The position numbers and the translations under genes were made by a program. Shown in pieces: positions 43,536 to 53,200 of a stretch of 64,000 nucleotides of DNA. The first letter of the stretch is position 1. Each line of letters opens with the position of its first letter. Under the pieces are notes generated by a model. The model made no database searches. It was given only the letters and a program-made list of their open reading frames with translations, and was not told where the DNA came from. Source of the stretch: an uncultured Paracoccaceae bacterium (lineage in GTDB: Bacteria; Pseudomonadota; Alphaproteobacteria; Rhodobacterales; Rhodobacteraceae); NCBI GenBank assembly GCA_937146765.1, contig CAKZRP010000080.1, positions 62,001 to 126,000 on the forward strand. Reading direction: 5' to 3'.

Positions 43536-45496
43536 TCTGCGGGCACCCCCTGCACCGCTGCCTTGCGTGCCCCGGCGGCGACACGGAACCGGCGGTCGGA
43601 GAGGCTGAACAGCCCGCCGAGCGCCATCATCAGACACCCGCCCCAGATCCAGTTGGCAAAGGGCTTGATATAGGTTCGCATGGTAAAACCGCCGCCTTCC
43701 TGCGCATCGCCGATCACCACATAGAGGTCACGGGTGAAACGATAGTCGATCGCGGCCTCGGTGGTCGGCATCTGCGCCACCGGGTAGATGCGTTTCTCCG
43801 GTCGCAGCACCGCCTCCGGGCGGCCGTTCTTGGTGACTTCGACCACGCCCATGGTGGTGAAATAATTGGGTCCACGCGCCTCGACAACATCCACCAGGGT
43901 GAGCTCAAAGGGGCCAACGGAGAAAGGCTGGTTGAGGTTGGCGACGCGGATGTCTTCCTTCTGCCAGGCGGTCAGCCCCGCAATGGCAAAGATTGTGACA
44001 CCCAACCCGGCATGGGCCAGCGCCTTGCCCCAATCTGCCCGCGGCAGGCGGAACAGGCGGGCAAGCTGATCCGAGCGCCCTGCCCGCTGCCACAGATCCA
44101 GTGCCGCGCCGCTGACGACCCAGGCCCCCAGCAGCACGCCGACAGGCCCCAGTAGGCTGCGGCCCGATTGCATCGCCCAGACCAGACCTGCGAGCGCCAG
44201 CGCCAGGACGAAGGCATAGCGCAGCGAGATCACCGTCTTAGCGACCTTGGCCCGCTTCCACGGCAACATGGCACCGATGGGCAGCAACAGCCCCAGCGCC
44301 ACCATGAAGGGCGGAAAGGCCGCATTGAAGAAAGGTGCCCCCACCGAGAGTTTGCGGTCAAAGGCCATCTCCGCCACCACCGGCCAGAGGGTGCCGACGA
44401 AGACCACAAAACAGCTCACCGCCAGCAGCAGATTATTGGCCACCAGGGCGCTCTCCCGGCTGACCATGGAGAACACCCCCTTGGCCTCCATTGCCTGTGC
44501 ACGCGCGGCAAAGAGCGTCAGCGCGCCGCCGGTGAAAATCGCCAGGATCACCAGGATCACCACGCCGCGTTCGGGGTCATTGGCGAAGGCATGGACCGAA
44601 GTCAGAAGGCCCGAGCGCACGATGAAAGTCCCGATGAGCGAGAAGCCGAAGGCGAGGATCGCCAGCAGAATGGTCCAGCTCTTCAGGCTTTCACGTTTCT
44701 CCACCACAATGGCGGAATGCAGGAGGGCTGCGGACAATAGCCAGGGCATGAAAGAGGCATTCTCTACCGGATCCCAGAACCAGAAGCCGCCCCAACCCAG
44801 CTCGTAATAGGCCCACCAGGAGCCAAGCGCGATGCCGATGGTGAGGAAGATCCAAGCGGCCAGCGTCCAGGGCCGCACCCAGCGGCCCCAGGCGGCATCC
44901 ACCCGGCCCTCGATCAGCGCGGCGACGGCAAAGGAAAACGCCATCGAGAGGCCGACATAACCGAGGTAGAGGAAGGGCGGATGGAAGGCGAGGCCCGGAT
45001 CCTGCAGCAGCGGATTGAGATCCTGCCCGTCGAAGGGCGGGTTGACCAGCCGCAGGAAGGGGTTGGATGTAAACAGGATAAACCCGAAGAAGGCTACGCC
45101 GATCGAGGCCTGAACCGCCAGAACCCGCGCCTTCAGGGTCGGTGGCAGCCCGCCGCCCCAGACCGATGCGGCGGCCCCGAAGAGGCTGACGATCAGCACC
45201 CAGAGAAGCATTGAGCCCTCGTGATTGCCCCAGGTGCCGGAGATCTTGTAGAGCATCGGCTTGGCGGAGTGGCTGTTTTCCGTCACCAGCCGGACCGAGA
45301 AATCCGAGGTCACAAAGGCCCACATCAGGGCGCCAAAGGCAAAGGCGGTGAAGGCGAATTGCGCCTGCGCCGCAGGCTCGGCAACAGCCATCCAGCCGGA
45401 CCATCGTTTCTGGGCACCGATCAGGGGCACCACCGTCTGTACGATGGCGATCATGAAGGCGAGGATGAGGGCGAAGTGACCGAGCTCTGTAATCAT
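43532..45496 (-). CDS. ccmF: Cytochrome c heme lyase subunit CcmF
   Basis: A 654-residue polytopic inner-membrane protein that ligates heme from CcmE to apocytochrome c. The Trp-rich heme-handling WWD motif is present (WGGFWFWDPVENASFMPWLL), as are the periplasmic histidines and a long C-terminal loop before the last membrane segment. The start at 45496 (MITELGHFALIL) fits the family. It is separated from ccmE by two phage-like lysis genes. Confidence 0.95.
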   Translation of the reverse strand: MITELGHFALILAFMIAIVQTVVPLIGAQKRWSGWMAVAEPAAQAQFAFTAFAFGALMWAFVTSDFSVRLVTENSHSAKPMLYKISGTWGNHEGSMLLWVLIVSLFGAAASVWGGGLPPTLKARVLAVQASIGVAFFGFILFTSNPFLRLVNPPFDGQDLNPLLQDPGLAFHPPFLYLGYVGLSMAFSFAVAALIEGRVDAAWGRWVRPWTLAAWIFLTIGIALGSWWAYYELGWGGFWFWDPVENASFMPWLLSAALLHSAIVVEKRESLKSWTILLAILAFGFSLIGTFIVRSGLLTSVHAFANDPERGVVILVILAIFTGGALTLFAARAQAMEAKGVFSMVSRESALVANNLLLAVSCFVVFVGTLWPVVAEMAFDRKLSVGAPFFNAAFPPFMVALGLLLPIGAMLPWKRAKVAKTVISLRYAFVLALALAGLVWAMQSGRSLLGPVGVLLGAWVVSGAALDLWQRAGRSDQLARLFRLPRADWGKALAHAGLGVTIFAIAGLTAWQKEDIRVANLNQPFSVGPFELTLVDVVEARGPNYFTTMGVVEVTKNGRPEAVLRPEKRIYPVAQMPTTEAAIDYRFTRDLYVVIGDAQEGGGFTMRTYIKPFANWIWGGCLMMALGGLFSLSDRRFRVAAGARKAAVQGVPAE

Positions 45497-45571
45497 GTCT
45501 TTTCCTATAGCCTTCGGCGCGCGGAGCGCCAATCACATTTGCCCGCGTCGCGCCGCCGCAGGGGGGCTTCC

Positions 45572-46102
45572 TCAGCCTGTCGAACTGGCGCGCCAATCCA
45601 GCAGGGCCGGGTTTTCGGGCGCTGGTTCAGAGGGTTGCGCCACCGCGTTGAGGTCTTGCAGATTTTGCATCACCTGCGGCGCCCGGGCGAGGCTGCGGGC
45701 AATCCCTTCCTGGAAATCCTGCGCCTTGGCCTGGCTGCGGGCACCGAAGTAGAAGGAAACGATAATGCCCAGCAGCCACCAGAGTGGCTCGGGCACCAGG
45801 GCGATGCCCTGCATCCTTGCGGCAAACCAGATCGGGTCCGCCATGGCCGCAGCCATCAATCCCAGGGTCCCCAGCGCCAGCAAGGGGCGCGGCAGCCGGT
45901 TCACCCCGTCCATGAACCGGTCAAACCCACCCTTCTGCGCATTGGTGAATTCAGCCGCAAACTGAGCCAGGGCCGCGGATTGGAAGTCATGCCCGCGTTG
46001 GGAGGCCTGTTCGCGGTTCTCGCGAAAAACCTCCGCTGTTTCCCGCACCACATTTCGCCCGCCGCCGAACAGGATCTGCCAAAGCCCCGTGAACACGCTC
46101 AT
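45572..46102 (-). CDS. Gene-transfer-agent-type holin (3TM family)
   Basis: A 176-residue small membrane protein of the GTA_holin_3TM type. It has an N-terminal amphipathic segment (TGLWQILFGGGRNVV), two clear hydrophobic hairpin segments (PLLALGTLGLMAAAMADPIWF, then LWWLLGIIVSFYFGARS) and a polar tail. Holins open the inner membrane so that the endolysin can reach peptidoglycan. GGAG lies 6 bases before the ATG, which starts 2 bases after the endolysin stop. No capsid genes are in this window. Confidence 0.85.
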   Translation of the reverse strand: MSVFTGLWQILFGGGRNVVRETAEVFRENREQASQRGHDFQSAALAQFAAEFTNAQKGGFDRFMDGVNRLPRPLLALGTLGLMAAAMADPIWFAARMQGIALVPEPLWWLLGIIVSFYFGARSQAKAQDFQEGIARSLARAPQVMQNLQDLNAVAQPSEPAPENPALLDWRASSTG

Positions 46103-46104
46103 TT

Positions 46105-46713
46105 TCAGCTCCATCCGGCTGTGCGGGCGGCAAACTGCGCCGCGCTCAGGTGATATTTGGGTGACATAAATTCTTCGGCGCGGCGGATCCATCCGCCCTT
46201 TCCCCCGGTCCGGGTGCGGGCGTATTTGCGGCTTTGGGGCCGCTTGTCGGCCAGCGCGAAATAGTAATTGCGCCGGGCAATCGCGTAGGCGTCGGTCAGC
46301 GCACCCATATTGATCTCGCCCGCCGCCTGCGCCGCGCGTGCGGTCTGTGGTCCCATCGCACCATCGACGCTGAGGTCATAACCCATCTCCACCAGCAGCT
46401 CCTGCAGGATCCGCACCGCATTGCTCCCCGCATTGACATTCATGTCGAAAACCGCCGGCTGCAGGGCTTCCGGCAGCAGGTGCAAGCGCGGGCGGTGAAA
46501 GTATTCCTTGAGGAAGATCTCCTCCGCTTGCGCCGCGCTCAGGGCGCGCACGTCACGGGCGTCCACCGCGCCGTCGCCGGTCAGATCGAGCCCGAGCCTG
46601 CGCAGGGTGTGGATGGTGACGCCATGATTGGTCGCCCCGCCGGGATCATCGGGGTCGTTCACAAAACCACCTTCGCGGTTGACGATCTCGCGGGCGATGC
46701 GGGTCACATCCAT
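46105..46713 (-). CDS. Gene-transfer-agent-type endolysin, glycoside hydrolase family 108
   Basis: A 202-residue peptidoglycan hydrolase. The GH108 catalytic motif VNREGGFVNDPDDPGGATN has its acid at E14. The C-terminal part is the PG_binding_3-like region (YYFALADKRPQSRKYARTR). A DLTGDGAVDARDV loop resembles an EF-hand calcium site. There is no signal peptide, so release depends on the holin. AAGGA precedes the ATG. In Rhodobacter capsulatus a comparable pair releases gene-transfer-agent particles; that role here is inferred. Confidence 0.88.
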   Translation of the reverse strand: MDVTRIAREIVNREGGFVNDPDDPGGATNHGVTIHTLRRLGLDLTGDGAVDARDVRALSAAQAEEIFLKEYFHRPRLHLLPEALQPAVFDMNVNAGSNAVRILQELLVEMGYDLSVDGAMGPQTARAAQAAGEINMGALTDAYAIARRNYYFALADKRPQSRKYARTRTGGKGGWIRRAEEFMSPKYHLSAAQFAARTAGWS

Positions 46714-46778
46714 GGGCCTGTCCTTCCGATTGGAAAATTCGGGGGAAAGCCTAACAAAAAGACCCTAGAGAAACGTCA

Positions 46779-46810
46779 GAGGGGCGCGCGATCCCGTCGC
46801 AACGCCCCTC
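46779..46810 (-). terminator. Probable terminator between ccmE and the endolysin gene
   Basis: On the minus strand, stem GAGGGGCG/CGCCCCTC with a 16-nt loop is followed by TGACGTTTCTC. It separates the argC-ccmE transcript from the lysis genes. The U tract is weak. Confidence 0.45.
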
Positions 46811-46835
46811 GGTCTGTCGTCTGTATCAGTGAAGA

Positions 46836-47279
46836 TCAGCTGCCCGCGTCGCGGTAGACGCCCTGTTCCTTCAGCGCGTCGGTAACCTCTTTCGGCATAT
46901 AGGTCTCGTCATGTTTGGCAAGGATTTCAGAGGCTTCAAAGACATCGTTCACATATCTTCCAGTGCCGATCATGCCCTGATTCTCGCCAAAGAGATCGGG
47001 CAGGACGCCGGCAAAGGTCACCGGGACCGAGGCACCACCATCGGTCACGATGAAAGAGATCACCTCGCCCTGACCGCGTTGCAGGGAGCCTTCCTCGACC
47101 AGTCCGCCAAGACGGAACGTCTCGCCCTCATGTGGCGGCTCTTCCATCACCTGCGAGGGAGAGCGGAAATAATTGATCCCGTCGCGCATGGCGTAGCCGA
47201 TCAGGGCCGTGGCGCCCACCAGCGCCACGGTCGCCAAGGCGATGATCTGGATACGTCGTTGCTTTTTGAGGGACTTCAT
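46836..47279 (-). CDS. ccmE: Heme chaperone CcmE
   Basis: A 147-residue periplasmic heme carrier with an N-terminal anchor and an OB fold. The covalent heme ligand is H123 with Y127 in LAKHDETYMP. It passes heme to CcmF/CcmH. It is 19 bases downstream of argC and probably cotranscribed with it. Confidence 0.95.
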   Translation of the reverse strand: MKSLKKQRRIQIIALATVALVGATALIGYAMRDGINYFRSPSQVMEEPPHEGETFRLGGLVEEGSLQRGQGEVISFIVTDGGASVPVTFAGVLPDLFGENQGMIGTGRYVNDVFEASEILAKHDETYMPKEVTDALKEQGVYRDAGS

Positions 47280-47298
47280 TTCCGCCTCCGGCGCGTGG

Positions 47299-48327
47299 TC
47301 AGGGGAACAGCGGTGCCATCATAAGGCCCGCGGTTTCCTCTTCACCTAACATCAGGTTCGCGTTCTGCAAGGCCTGACCGCTGCTACCTTTTGTCAGGTT
47401 ATCGAGCGCGGCGAAGATGATCGCGCGGCCCGGAATGCGGTCCGCCGCAACCCCGATATGCACGAAGTTGGAGCCGCGCACGTCATGGGTCGAGGGGGCA
47501 GTGCCAAAGGGCAGCACCATCACAAAGGGCTCGTCCTTATAGGCCGCCTCAAAGGTCGCCTGGATCTTTTCCGCGTCGCCCTTCACATAGGTGGTGGCAA
47601 GAATGCCGCGGTTGGCGGGCATCAGATGCGGGGTGAACTGCACCTTGACCGGGCGACCGGCCAGCGCGGAGAACTCCTGATCGAACTCACCAAGGTGGCG
47701 ATGGGTGCCGCCAATGGCATAGGCGTTGTAGCCCTCGGACAATTCCGCGTGCAGCAGGTTTTCCTTGAGCGAGCGACCGGCGCCGGAGACGGCACATTTC
47801 ATGTCGAGGATGATCTCATCAAGGTCGATGACCCCGGCGGTGATCAGCGGGCGCAGCGAGAACTGCCCGGTCGCGGCGTTACAGCCCGTGCCGGCCACCA
47901 GCCGCGCGCCTTTGATGTCGTCGCGGTAGAACTCGGTCAAACCATAGACCGCCTCCTCCTGCTGGGCGAGCGCGGCATGGTCATTGCCATACCATTTCTT
48001 ATAGGCCTCTGGGTCGCGCAGCCGGAAATCCGCCGAGAGATCAACGATCTTCAGGTTGCCGGGCAGCTTTGCGATCACTTCCTGGCTGGTCTTATGCGGC
48101 AGGGCACAGAAGCACAGGTCGATCTTGGAAAAGTCGATTTCCTCGATGGTGCAGAGGGTTGGCAGCGAAAGGTGACGCAGATGCGGGAAGACCTCGGCCA
48201 TTTGCATCCCTGCTTTGCGCTCGGCGCCGAGCGCCGCGATCTCGATCGAGGGGTGCTGGGAAATCAGCCGGATCAGTTCGGCGCCCGTGTAGCCGGATGC
48301 GCCAAGGATTGCCACTTTATGGGTCAT
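47299..48327 (-). CDS. argC: N-acetyl-gamma-glutamyl-phosphate reductase
   Basis: A 342-residue NADPH enzyme of arginine synthesis. The cofactor site is ILGASGYTGAELIRL and the C-terminal catalytic His lies in TPHLMPANRGI. The nucleophile region reads VAGTGCNAATG instead of the usual NPGCYPT. The Cys is kept, so activity is expected. The start at 48327 is chosen from the family N-terminus (MTHKVAILG). Confidence 0.95.
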   Translation of the reverse strand: MTHKVAILGASGYTGAELIRLISQHPSIEIAALGAERKAGMQMAEVFPHLRHLSLPTLCTIEEIDFSKIDLCFCALPHKTSQEVIAKLPGNLKIVDLSADFRLRDPEAYKKWYGNDHAALAQQEEAVYGLTEFYRDDIKGARLVAGTGCNAATGQFSLRPLITAGVIDLDEIILDMKCAVSGAGRSLKENLLHAELSEGYNAYAIGGTHRHLGEFDQEFSALAGRPVKVQFTPHLMPANRGILATTYVKGDAEKIQATFEAAYKDEPFVMVLPFGTAPSTHDVRGSNFVHIGVAADRIPGRAIIFAALDNLTKGSSGQALQNANLMLGEEETAGLMMAPLFP

Positions 48328-48415
48328 GATGGACCTCGCAGTTGGGATATGGGGGATCAACCCGCGCGCAGGCGCGAGCCGCAAAGAGCTGGTGTTGCGG
48401 TCAGACTAGGAGACC

Positions 48416-49225
48416 TCAGACCGCTTCGAAAGTGATTTCTCGTCGGAGAAACTGGGTCGCCCGGCTGCTGACGCGACGGGGATCGCCAGTGGTCAGATAG
48501 CCTGCCTTGCCCTCGCCCAGCATCTCCGGGCGGCGGGTCAAATAGTCGGCCAGACTCTCCGCAACCAGACGCCCCTGGCTGAAGACCTGCACATCGGCCC
48601 CCAGCGCGTCCTGAAAGATATGTTCCATCAGGGGGTAATGGGTGCAGCCCAGAATGGCCGCCTGCGGATGCGGCATCTTGCGCTTCAACGCGTCCACATG
48701 GCTGCGCACCAAGGCTTCGGCGAGGATCATGTCGCCGTCTTCAATGGCATCCACCACGCCACCGCAAGCCTGCGCCTCGACATCGACGCCAATCGCGCGA
48801 AACGCCAACTCGCGCTGAAACGCGCGGCTGGCCACGGTCGCAGGCGTGGCAAACAGCGCCACATGCTGCACCGCCACTTCACGCGGCGGCGAGTTGTCGC
48901 CCCACTGACGCTCGGTCAGCGCCTCGATCAGCGGCACAAACACGCCCAGAACCCGCTTGCCCTGCGGCACGCCGGCCTCTTGCATCCGGCGCAGCGCGGC
49001 AGCGGAGGCGGTATTGCAGGCGAGGATCACAAGGTTGCAGCCCCGATCCCACATCTCGTGCACGGCCTTGCTGGTCAGCTGATAGATGTCATCCGCATCG
49101 CGCACGCCGTAAGGCGCGTGCGAATTGTCGCCGAAGTAGAGGAAATCGACGTCGGGCAGCCGCGTGCGTACGGCCTCCAGAACGGTCAAACCCCCGAGGC
49201 CAGAATCAAAAATACCAACTGCCAT
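48416..49225 (-). CDS. murI: Glutamate racemase
   Basis: A 269-residue cofactor-independent racemase that provides D-glutamate for peptidoglycan. The two catalytic cysteines are C70 (ACNTAS) and C194 (GCTHYP), with N-terminal GIFDSGLGGLTVL. It is in the same direction as argC, 88 bases upstream of it, and probably has its own or a shared promoter with the acyltransferase gene upstream. Confidence 0.96.
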   Translation of the reverse strand: MAVGIFDSGLGGLTVLEAVRTRLPDVDFLYFGDNSHAPYGVRDADDIYQLTSKAVHEMWDRGCNLVILACNTASAAALRRMQEAGVPQGKRVLGVFVPLIEALTERQWGDNSPPREVAVQHVALFATPATVASRAFQRELAFRAIGVDVEAQACGGVVDAIEDGDMILAEALVRSHVDALKRKMPHPQAAILGCTHYPLMEHIFQDALGADVQVFSQGRLVAESLADYLTRRPEMLGEGKAGYLTTGDPRRVSSRATQFLRREITFEAV

Positions 49226-49254
49226 GTCACACTGCCCTTTGAGCGCGGGCCGCG

Positions 49255-50133
49255 TCAGGCCCTGTGTTTTTCTTCGAATTCGAACCCGTAATCGTAGGAT
49301 TTCAGCGGGGTCGGAGACAGCTCATACGTGGCTTTGCGCAGGAAATCCATCATTGCTTTGCTGTCCTTGGCCAGCGGGTCCAGCACATCGCGGCCAATCG
49401 GGGCACCGACCACCACCTTCACCGGCGTGTCGACGCGTTTGCGGAACTCCTTGATGAGGAGTCCCATGCGCAGGGTGTAATGCAGATGCGACGCGATCTG
49501 GAACAGGCGCGAGGTGTGGCCATCGAAATAGAGCGGCACAACCACGGCATCCGATTTCGCCACCATTCGCGCGGTAAAGCCGCGCCAACCGGGGTCCATC
49601 GGATGGGCAAAGGGTTTCGCGGCGGTCGAAACCGTGCCGCCGGGGAAGATCCCGATGGCCCCGCCCTGCCCCAGATAGTCCAGCGCGTCCTTGCGGGTCT
49701 GCAGGTTGACCTTCACCGCCTCTTTGGTTTCGGCAAAATCAATCGGCAGGATCACCTTGTTCAGGTCCTCGGCCTTGCGGAACACCTGATGCGCCAGAAT
49801 GCGGAAATCGCCGCGGGTGCGAGACAGGATGTGCCCCATCATCAGCCCGTCGAGGATGCCATAGGGGTGGTTGGCGATCAGGATCACAGCCTTGTCGCGC
49901 GGGATATTGTCGAGAGTGCCGCCGACCACGTCGAGCGTCAGCCCGTAACGCTCGACGATCACGTCCCAGAAGCTGCGCCCGGAGGCCACTTCGAGGTCAT
50001 AGCCCTTGGCCCGCTGGATCAGCCGCAAGCGGCCGGTGGTGTTCTCCATCAGGCGGATCATGATGCGTCCCGGCCGCGTTTCGGCGGAATGGGAATAGGA
50101 GATATCACGAGCGATATGACGACGCTCAAGCAT
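49255..50133 (-). CDS. Lysophospholipid acyltransferase family protein
   Basis: A 292-residue membrane-associated acyltransferase. The catalytic block is IANHPYGILDG and the phosphate-binding block is GIFPGGTVSTA, so the PlsC-like fold is clear. It has no long hydrophobic N-terminal helix. The acceptor is unknown; lysophosphatidic acid and ornithine-lipid precursors are both plausible. The ATG at 50133 follows GGAGA. Confidence 0.86.
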   Translation of the reverse strand: MLERRHIARDISYSHSAETRPGRIMIRLMENTTGRLRLIQRAKGYDLEVASGRSFWDVIVERYGLTLDVVGGTLDNIPRDKAVILIANHPYGILDGLMMGHILSRTRGDFRILAHQVFRKAEDLNKVILPIDFAETKEAVKVNLQTRKDALDYLGQGGAIGIFPGGTVSTAAKPFAHPMDPGWRGFTARMVAKSDAVVVPLYFDGHTSRLFQIASHLHYTLRMGLLIKEFRKRVDTPVKVVVGAPIGRDVLDPLAKDSKAMMDFLRKATYELSPTPLKSYDYGFEFEEKHRA

Positions 50134-50271
50134 GTCTTGGGGGTCTCCGTAAAGACAACTGAAATCCACCTGCTGCGCAGGTGCCCGCTCCCTTAAGGCC
50201 GGGCAGGCATATTGCCCAGCCTTGGTAACACATTCATGACGCGCGCAGAAGGTGCCGTGGCGCGGCCGCCA

Positions 50272-53200
50272 CTATTCGGCGGCCGCTTTCACCGGGGTTT
50301 TACCCTGCTTCAACGCGATCAGCAGCTCTTCGCGGCGCTTGGCGGCCTCCTGCTCGCTCTTGAGTTTCACCGGGCCAAAGCCCCGGATCTTCAAGGGCAG
50401 TTCCGCCAGCGCAATCAGCGCGTCCAGATCGACCGAGTCCGATTTGCCGAGCCAGTCCCCCATGTCGCTCTCATATTGCTTGATGAGCGCGCGCTCCATC
50501 TTGCGTTCGGCGGTATAGCCGAAAATGTCGAGCGGCGTGCCGCGCAGGCCTTTGAGCTTGGCCAGAAGCCGGAACAGGCGTTCGGTTCCGGGGCCGAACT
50601 TGCGCTTTTTCGGACGGCCATTGGCATCCTTGCCGCCAAGGATCGGCGGTGCGAGGTTGAAGGAGATCTTGAGATCACCGTCAAACTCAGCCTCGGCCTT
50701 TTCGCGGCTGCTGAGCAGCAGTCGCGCGACCTCATATTCGTCCTTATAAGCCAAGAGCTTGTGATAGCCCTTTGCCACCGCTTCCTTGAGCCTCGGGTCC
50801 GAGATCCCGTCGAGCATCTGGTCGAAGCGTTTCGCGAGACGCGCGTTCTGATATTCGACCAGATGGTTGCGGCGGAAGGCGATCTTTTCCTCCAGCGACT
50901 TTGGCAGAGCCACCACGGTGGGCTTCAACACCTGGGCAACCTCTTCCGGGAAGAGCACCGCCCAACGACCGATATCAAAGGCGCGCAGGTTCTTCTCCAC
51001 CGCGGCGCCATTGAGCTCGATGGCCTGTTTGATCGCCTCATAGGAGACCGGGATCAGCCCGCGTTGCCAGGCGGCCCCAAAGACCATCATGTTGGAGAAG
51101 ATCGAGTCTCCCATGCTGACGCGCGCCAACTCAGAGGCATCAAACAGGTCGAGCCGCTCGCGAAGGCGCGCCTGAAGAGCGACCTGCAACCTGTCGTTCG
51201 GAATGGAGAAATCCGCATCGCGGGTGAAGGCGCCGGTGACAATTTCGTGGCTGTTGACCACCGCACCCGTGCGCCCGGTGGAGGTCAGACCAAGGGTCTT
51301 TGCGCCTGCGCTCACCACCAGATCGCCGCCGATCAGGGCGTGACACTCGCCGGTGGCGACGCGAATGGCGCTGATGTCCTCGGGCTTGTTCGCGAGACGG
51401 CAGTGGATATGCACCGCGCCGCCCTTTTGCGCGAGGCCGGCCATTTCCATCATGCCGGCGCCCTTGCCGTCGATCTGCGCCGCCTGCGCCAGAACCGCGC
51501 CGATGGTCACCACGCCGGTGCCGCCGACCCCGGTGATCACCACGTTATGGGTGCCGTGGATCTCGGGCAGCTGCGGTTCGGGCAGCTCCGGCAGATCAAG
51601 GCTGGCGGTCGCGTTTTTCTTAACCTTGGCACCCTCGATCGACAGGAAGGAGGGGCAGAAGCCGTTCACACAGGAGAAATCCTTGTTGCAGCTCGACTGG
51701 TCAATCGCCCTTTTGCGGCCCAGTTCGGTTTCTTTCGGCACGATGGAGACGCAGTTCGATTGCACGCCGCAATCGCCGCAGCCTTCGCACACGTCGGTGT
51801 TGATAAACACGCGCTGATCCGGGTCGGGGAACTGGCCCTTTTTGCGGCGGCGGCGTTTTTCAGCGGCGCAGGTCTGGATGTAGATGATGGCAGAGACGCC
51901 CTCCACATCCTCAAACTCGCGCTGCACTTTCATCAACTCGGCCCGCTCGTGCATCCGCATTCCGGTCGGGAAGAGCTTGGCGTCGACGTCCTCTTTCTCG
52001 TCATAGACCACGGCAATGGTTTTGACGCCCATCGCCACCAGCTCATGCGCGATTTGCTGGGCGGTGAGGCCGCCTTCGGCCTGCTGGCCGCCGGTCATCG
52101 CCACCGCATCGTTGAACAGGATCTTATAGGTGATATTGGTGCCCGCCGCGAGGGCCGCGCGGATCGCCATCACCCCGGAGTGGTTGTAAGTTCCGTCGCC
52201 AAGGTTTTGAAAAACATGCTTTCTGTTGGAAAACGGCGCCTCGCCGATCCAGTTGGCCCCTTCGCCGCCCATATGGGTAAAGCCGACGGTTTCGCGGTCC
52301 ATCCACTGCACCATGAAGTGACAGCCAATCCCCGCATAGGCGCGCGCGCCTTCGGGCAGTTTGGTCGAGGAATTGTGCGGGCAGCCCGAACAGAAATAGG
52401 GCAGACGGGAGGCGATTTCCTCGGCGTTGTCGGCCCGGCGCGCATCGTCCAGTGCGGCGAGACCCGCCTTGATCGCCTCGGCATCGCGGCCTTCTTCGAT
52501 CAGGATATTGCCGAGCTTTTCGGCGATCATGATCGGGTCGAGCGCGTATTTGGTCGGGAACAGCTCCTCGCGGTGGATGCCGCCGGCACCGCCCTTGTAC
52601 CAGCCATAGACGCGGCGGCCCTGACGGTCGTCAAAGATCGCTTCCTTGATCTGGATCTCGATCAGCTTGCGCTTTTCTTCCACCACGACGATCAGGTCGA
52701 GATCATCGGCCCAATCGTGAAAGCCCTTCATGTCCATCGGCCAGGTCTGACCCACCTTATAGGTGGTGATACCCAGACGATCAGCCATGTTTTCATCGAT
52801 ATTCAAAAGGCTTAGAGCATGAACCAGATCCAGCCAGTTCTTGCCCGCCGCCACAAAGCCGATCTTCGCGCCGGGCTTGCCCCAGACCCGTTTGTCCATC
52901 TTGTTGGCGTGGCTAAAGGCCTCCGCAGCGAAGCGTTTGTAGTCGATGATGCGGTCTTCCTGTCGGAAGCGGTCATCATCCAGCCGGATGTTGAGACCAT
53001 CTTCGGGCATGTCGAATTTCGGCAGCACCAGTTGCATCCGGTTGGGATCGCCATCCACGACCGAGGTCACCTCGATGGTGTCCTTCATGGTCTTGAGACC
53101 GACCCAGAGACCGGAAAACCGTGACAAAGCATAGCCATAGATGCCGTAGTCGAGGATCTCCTGCACACCGGCCGGGCTGACAATCGGCAGGTAGCAGTCC

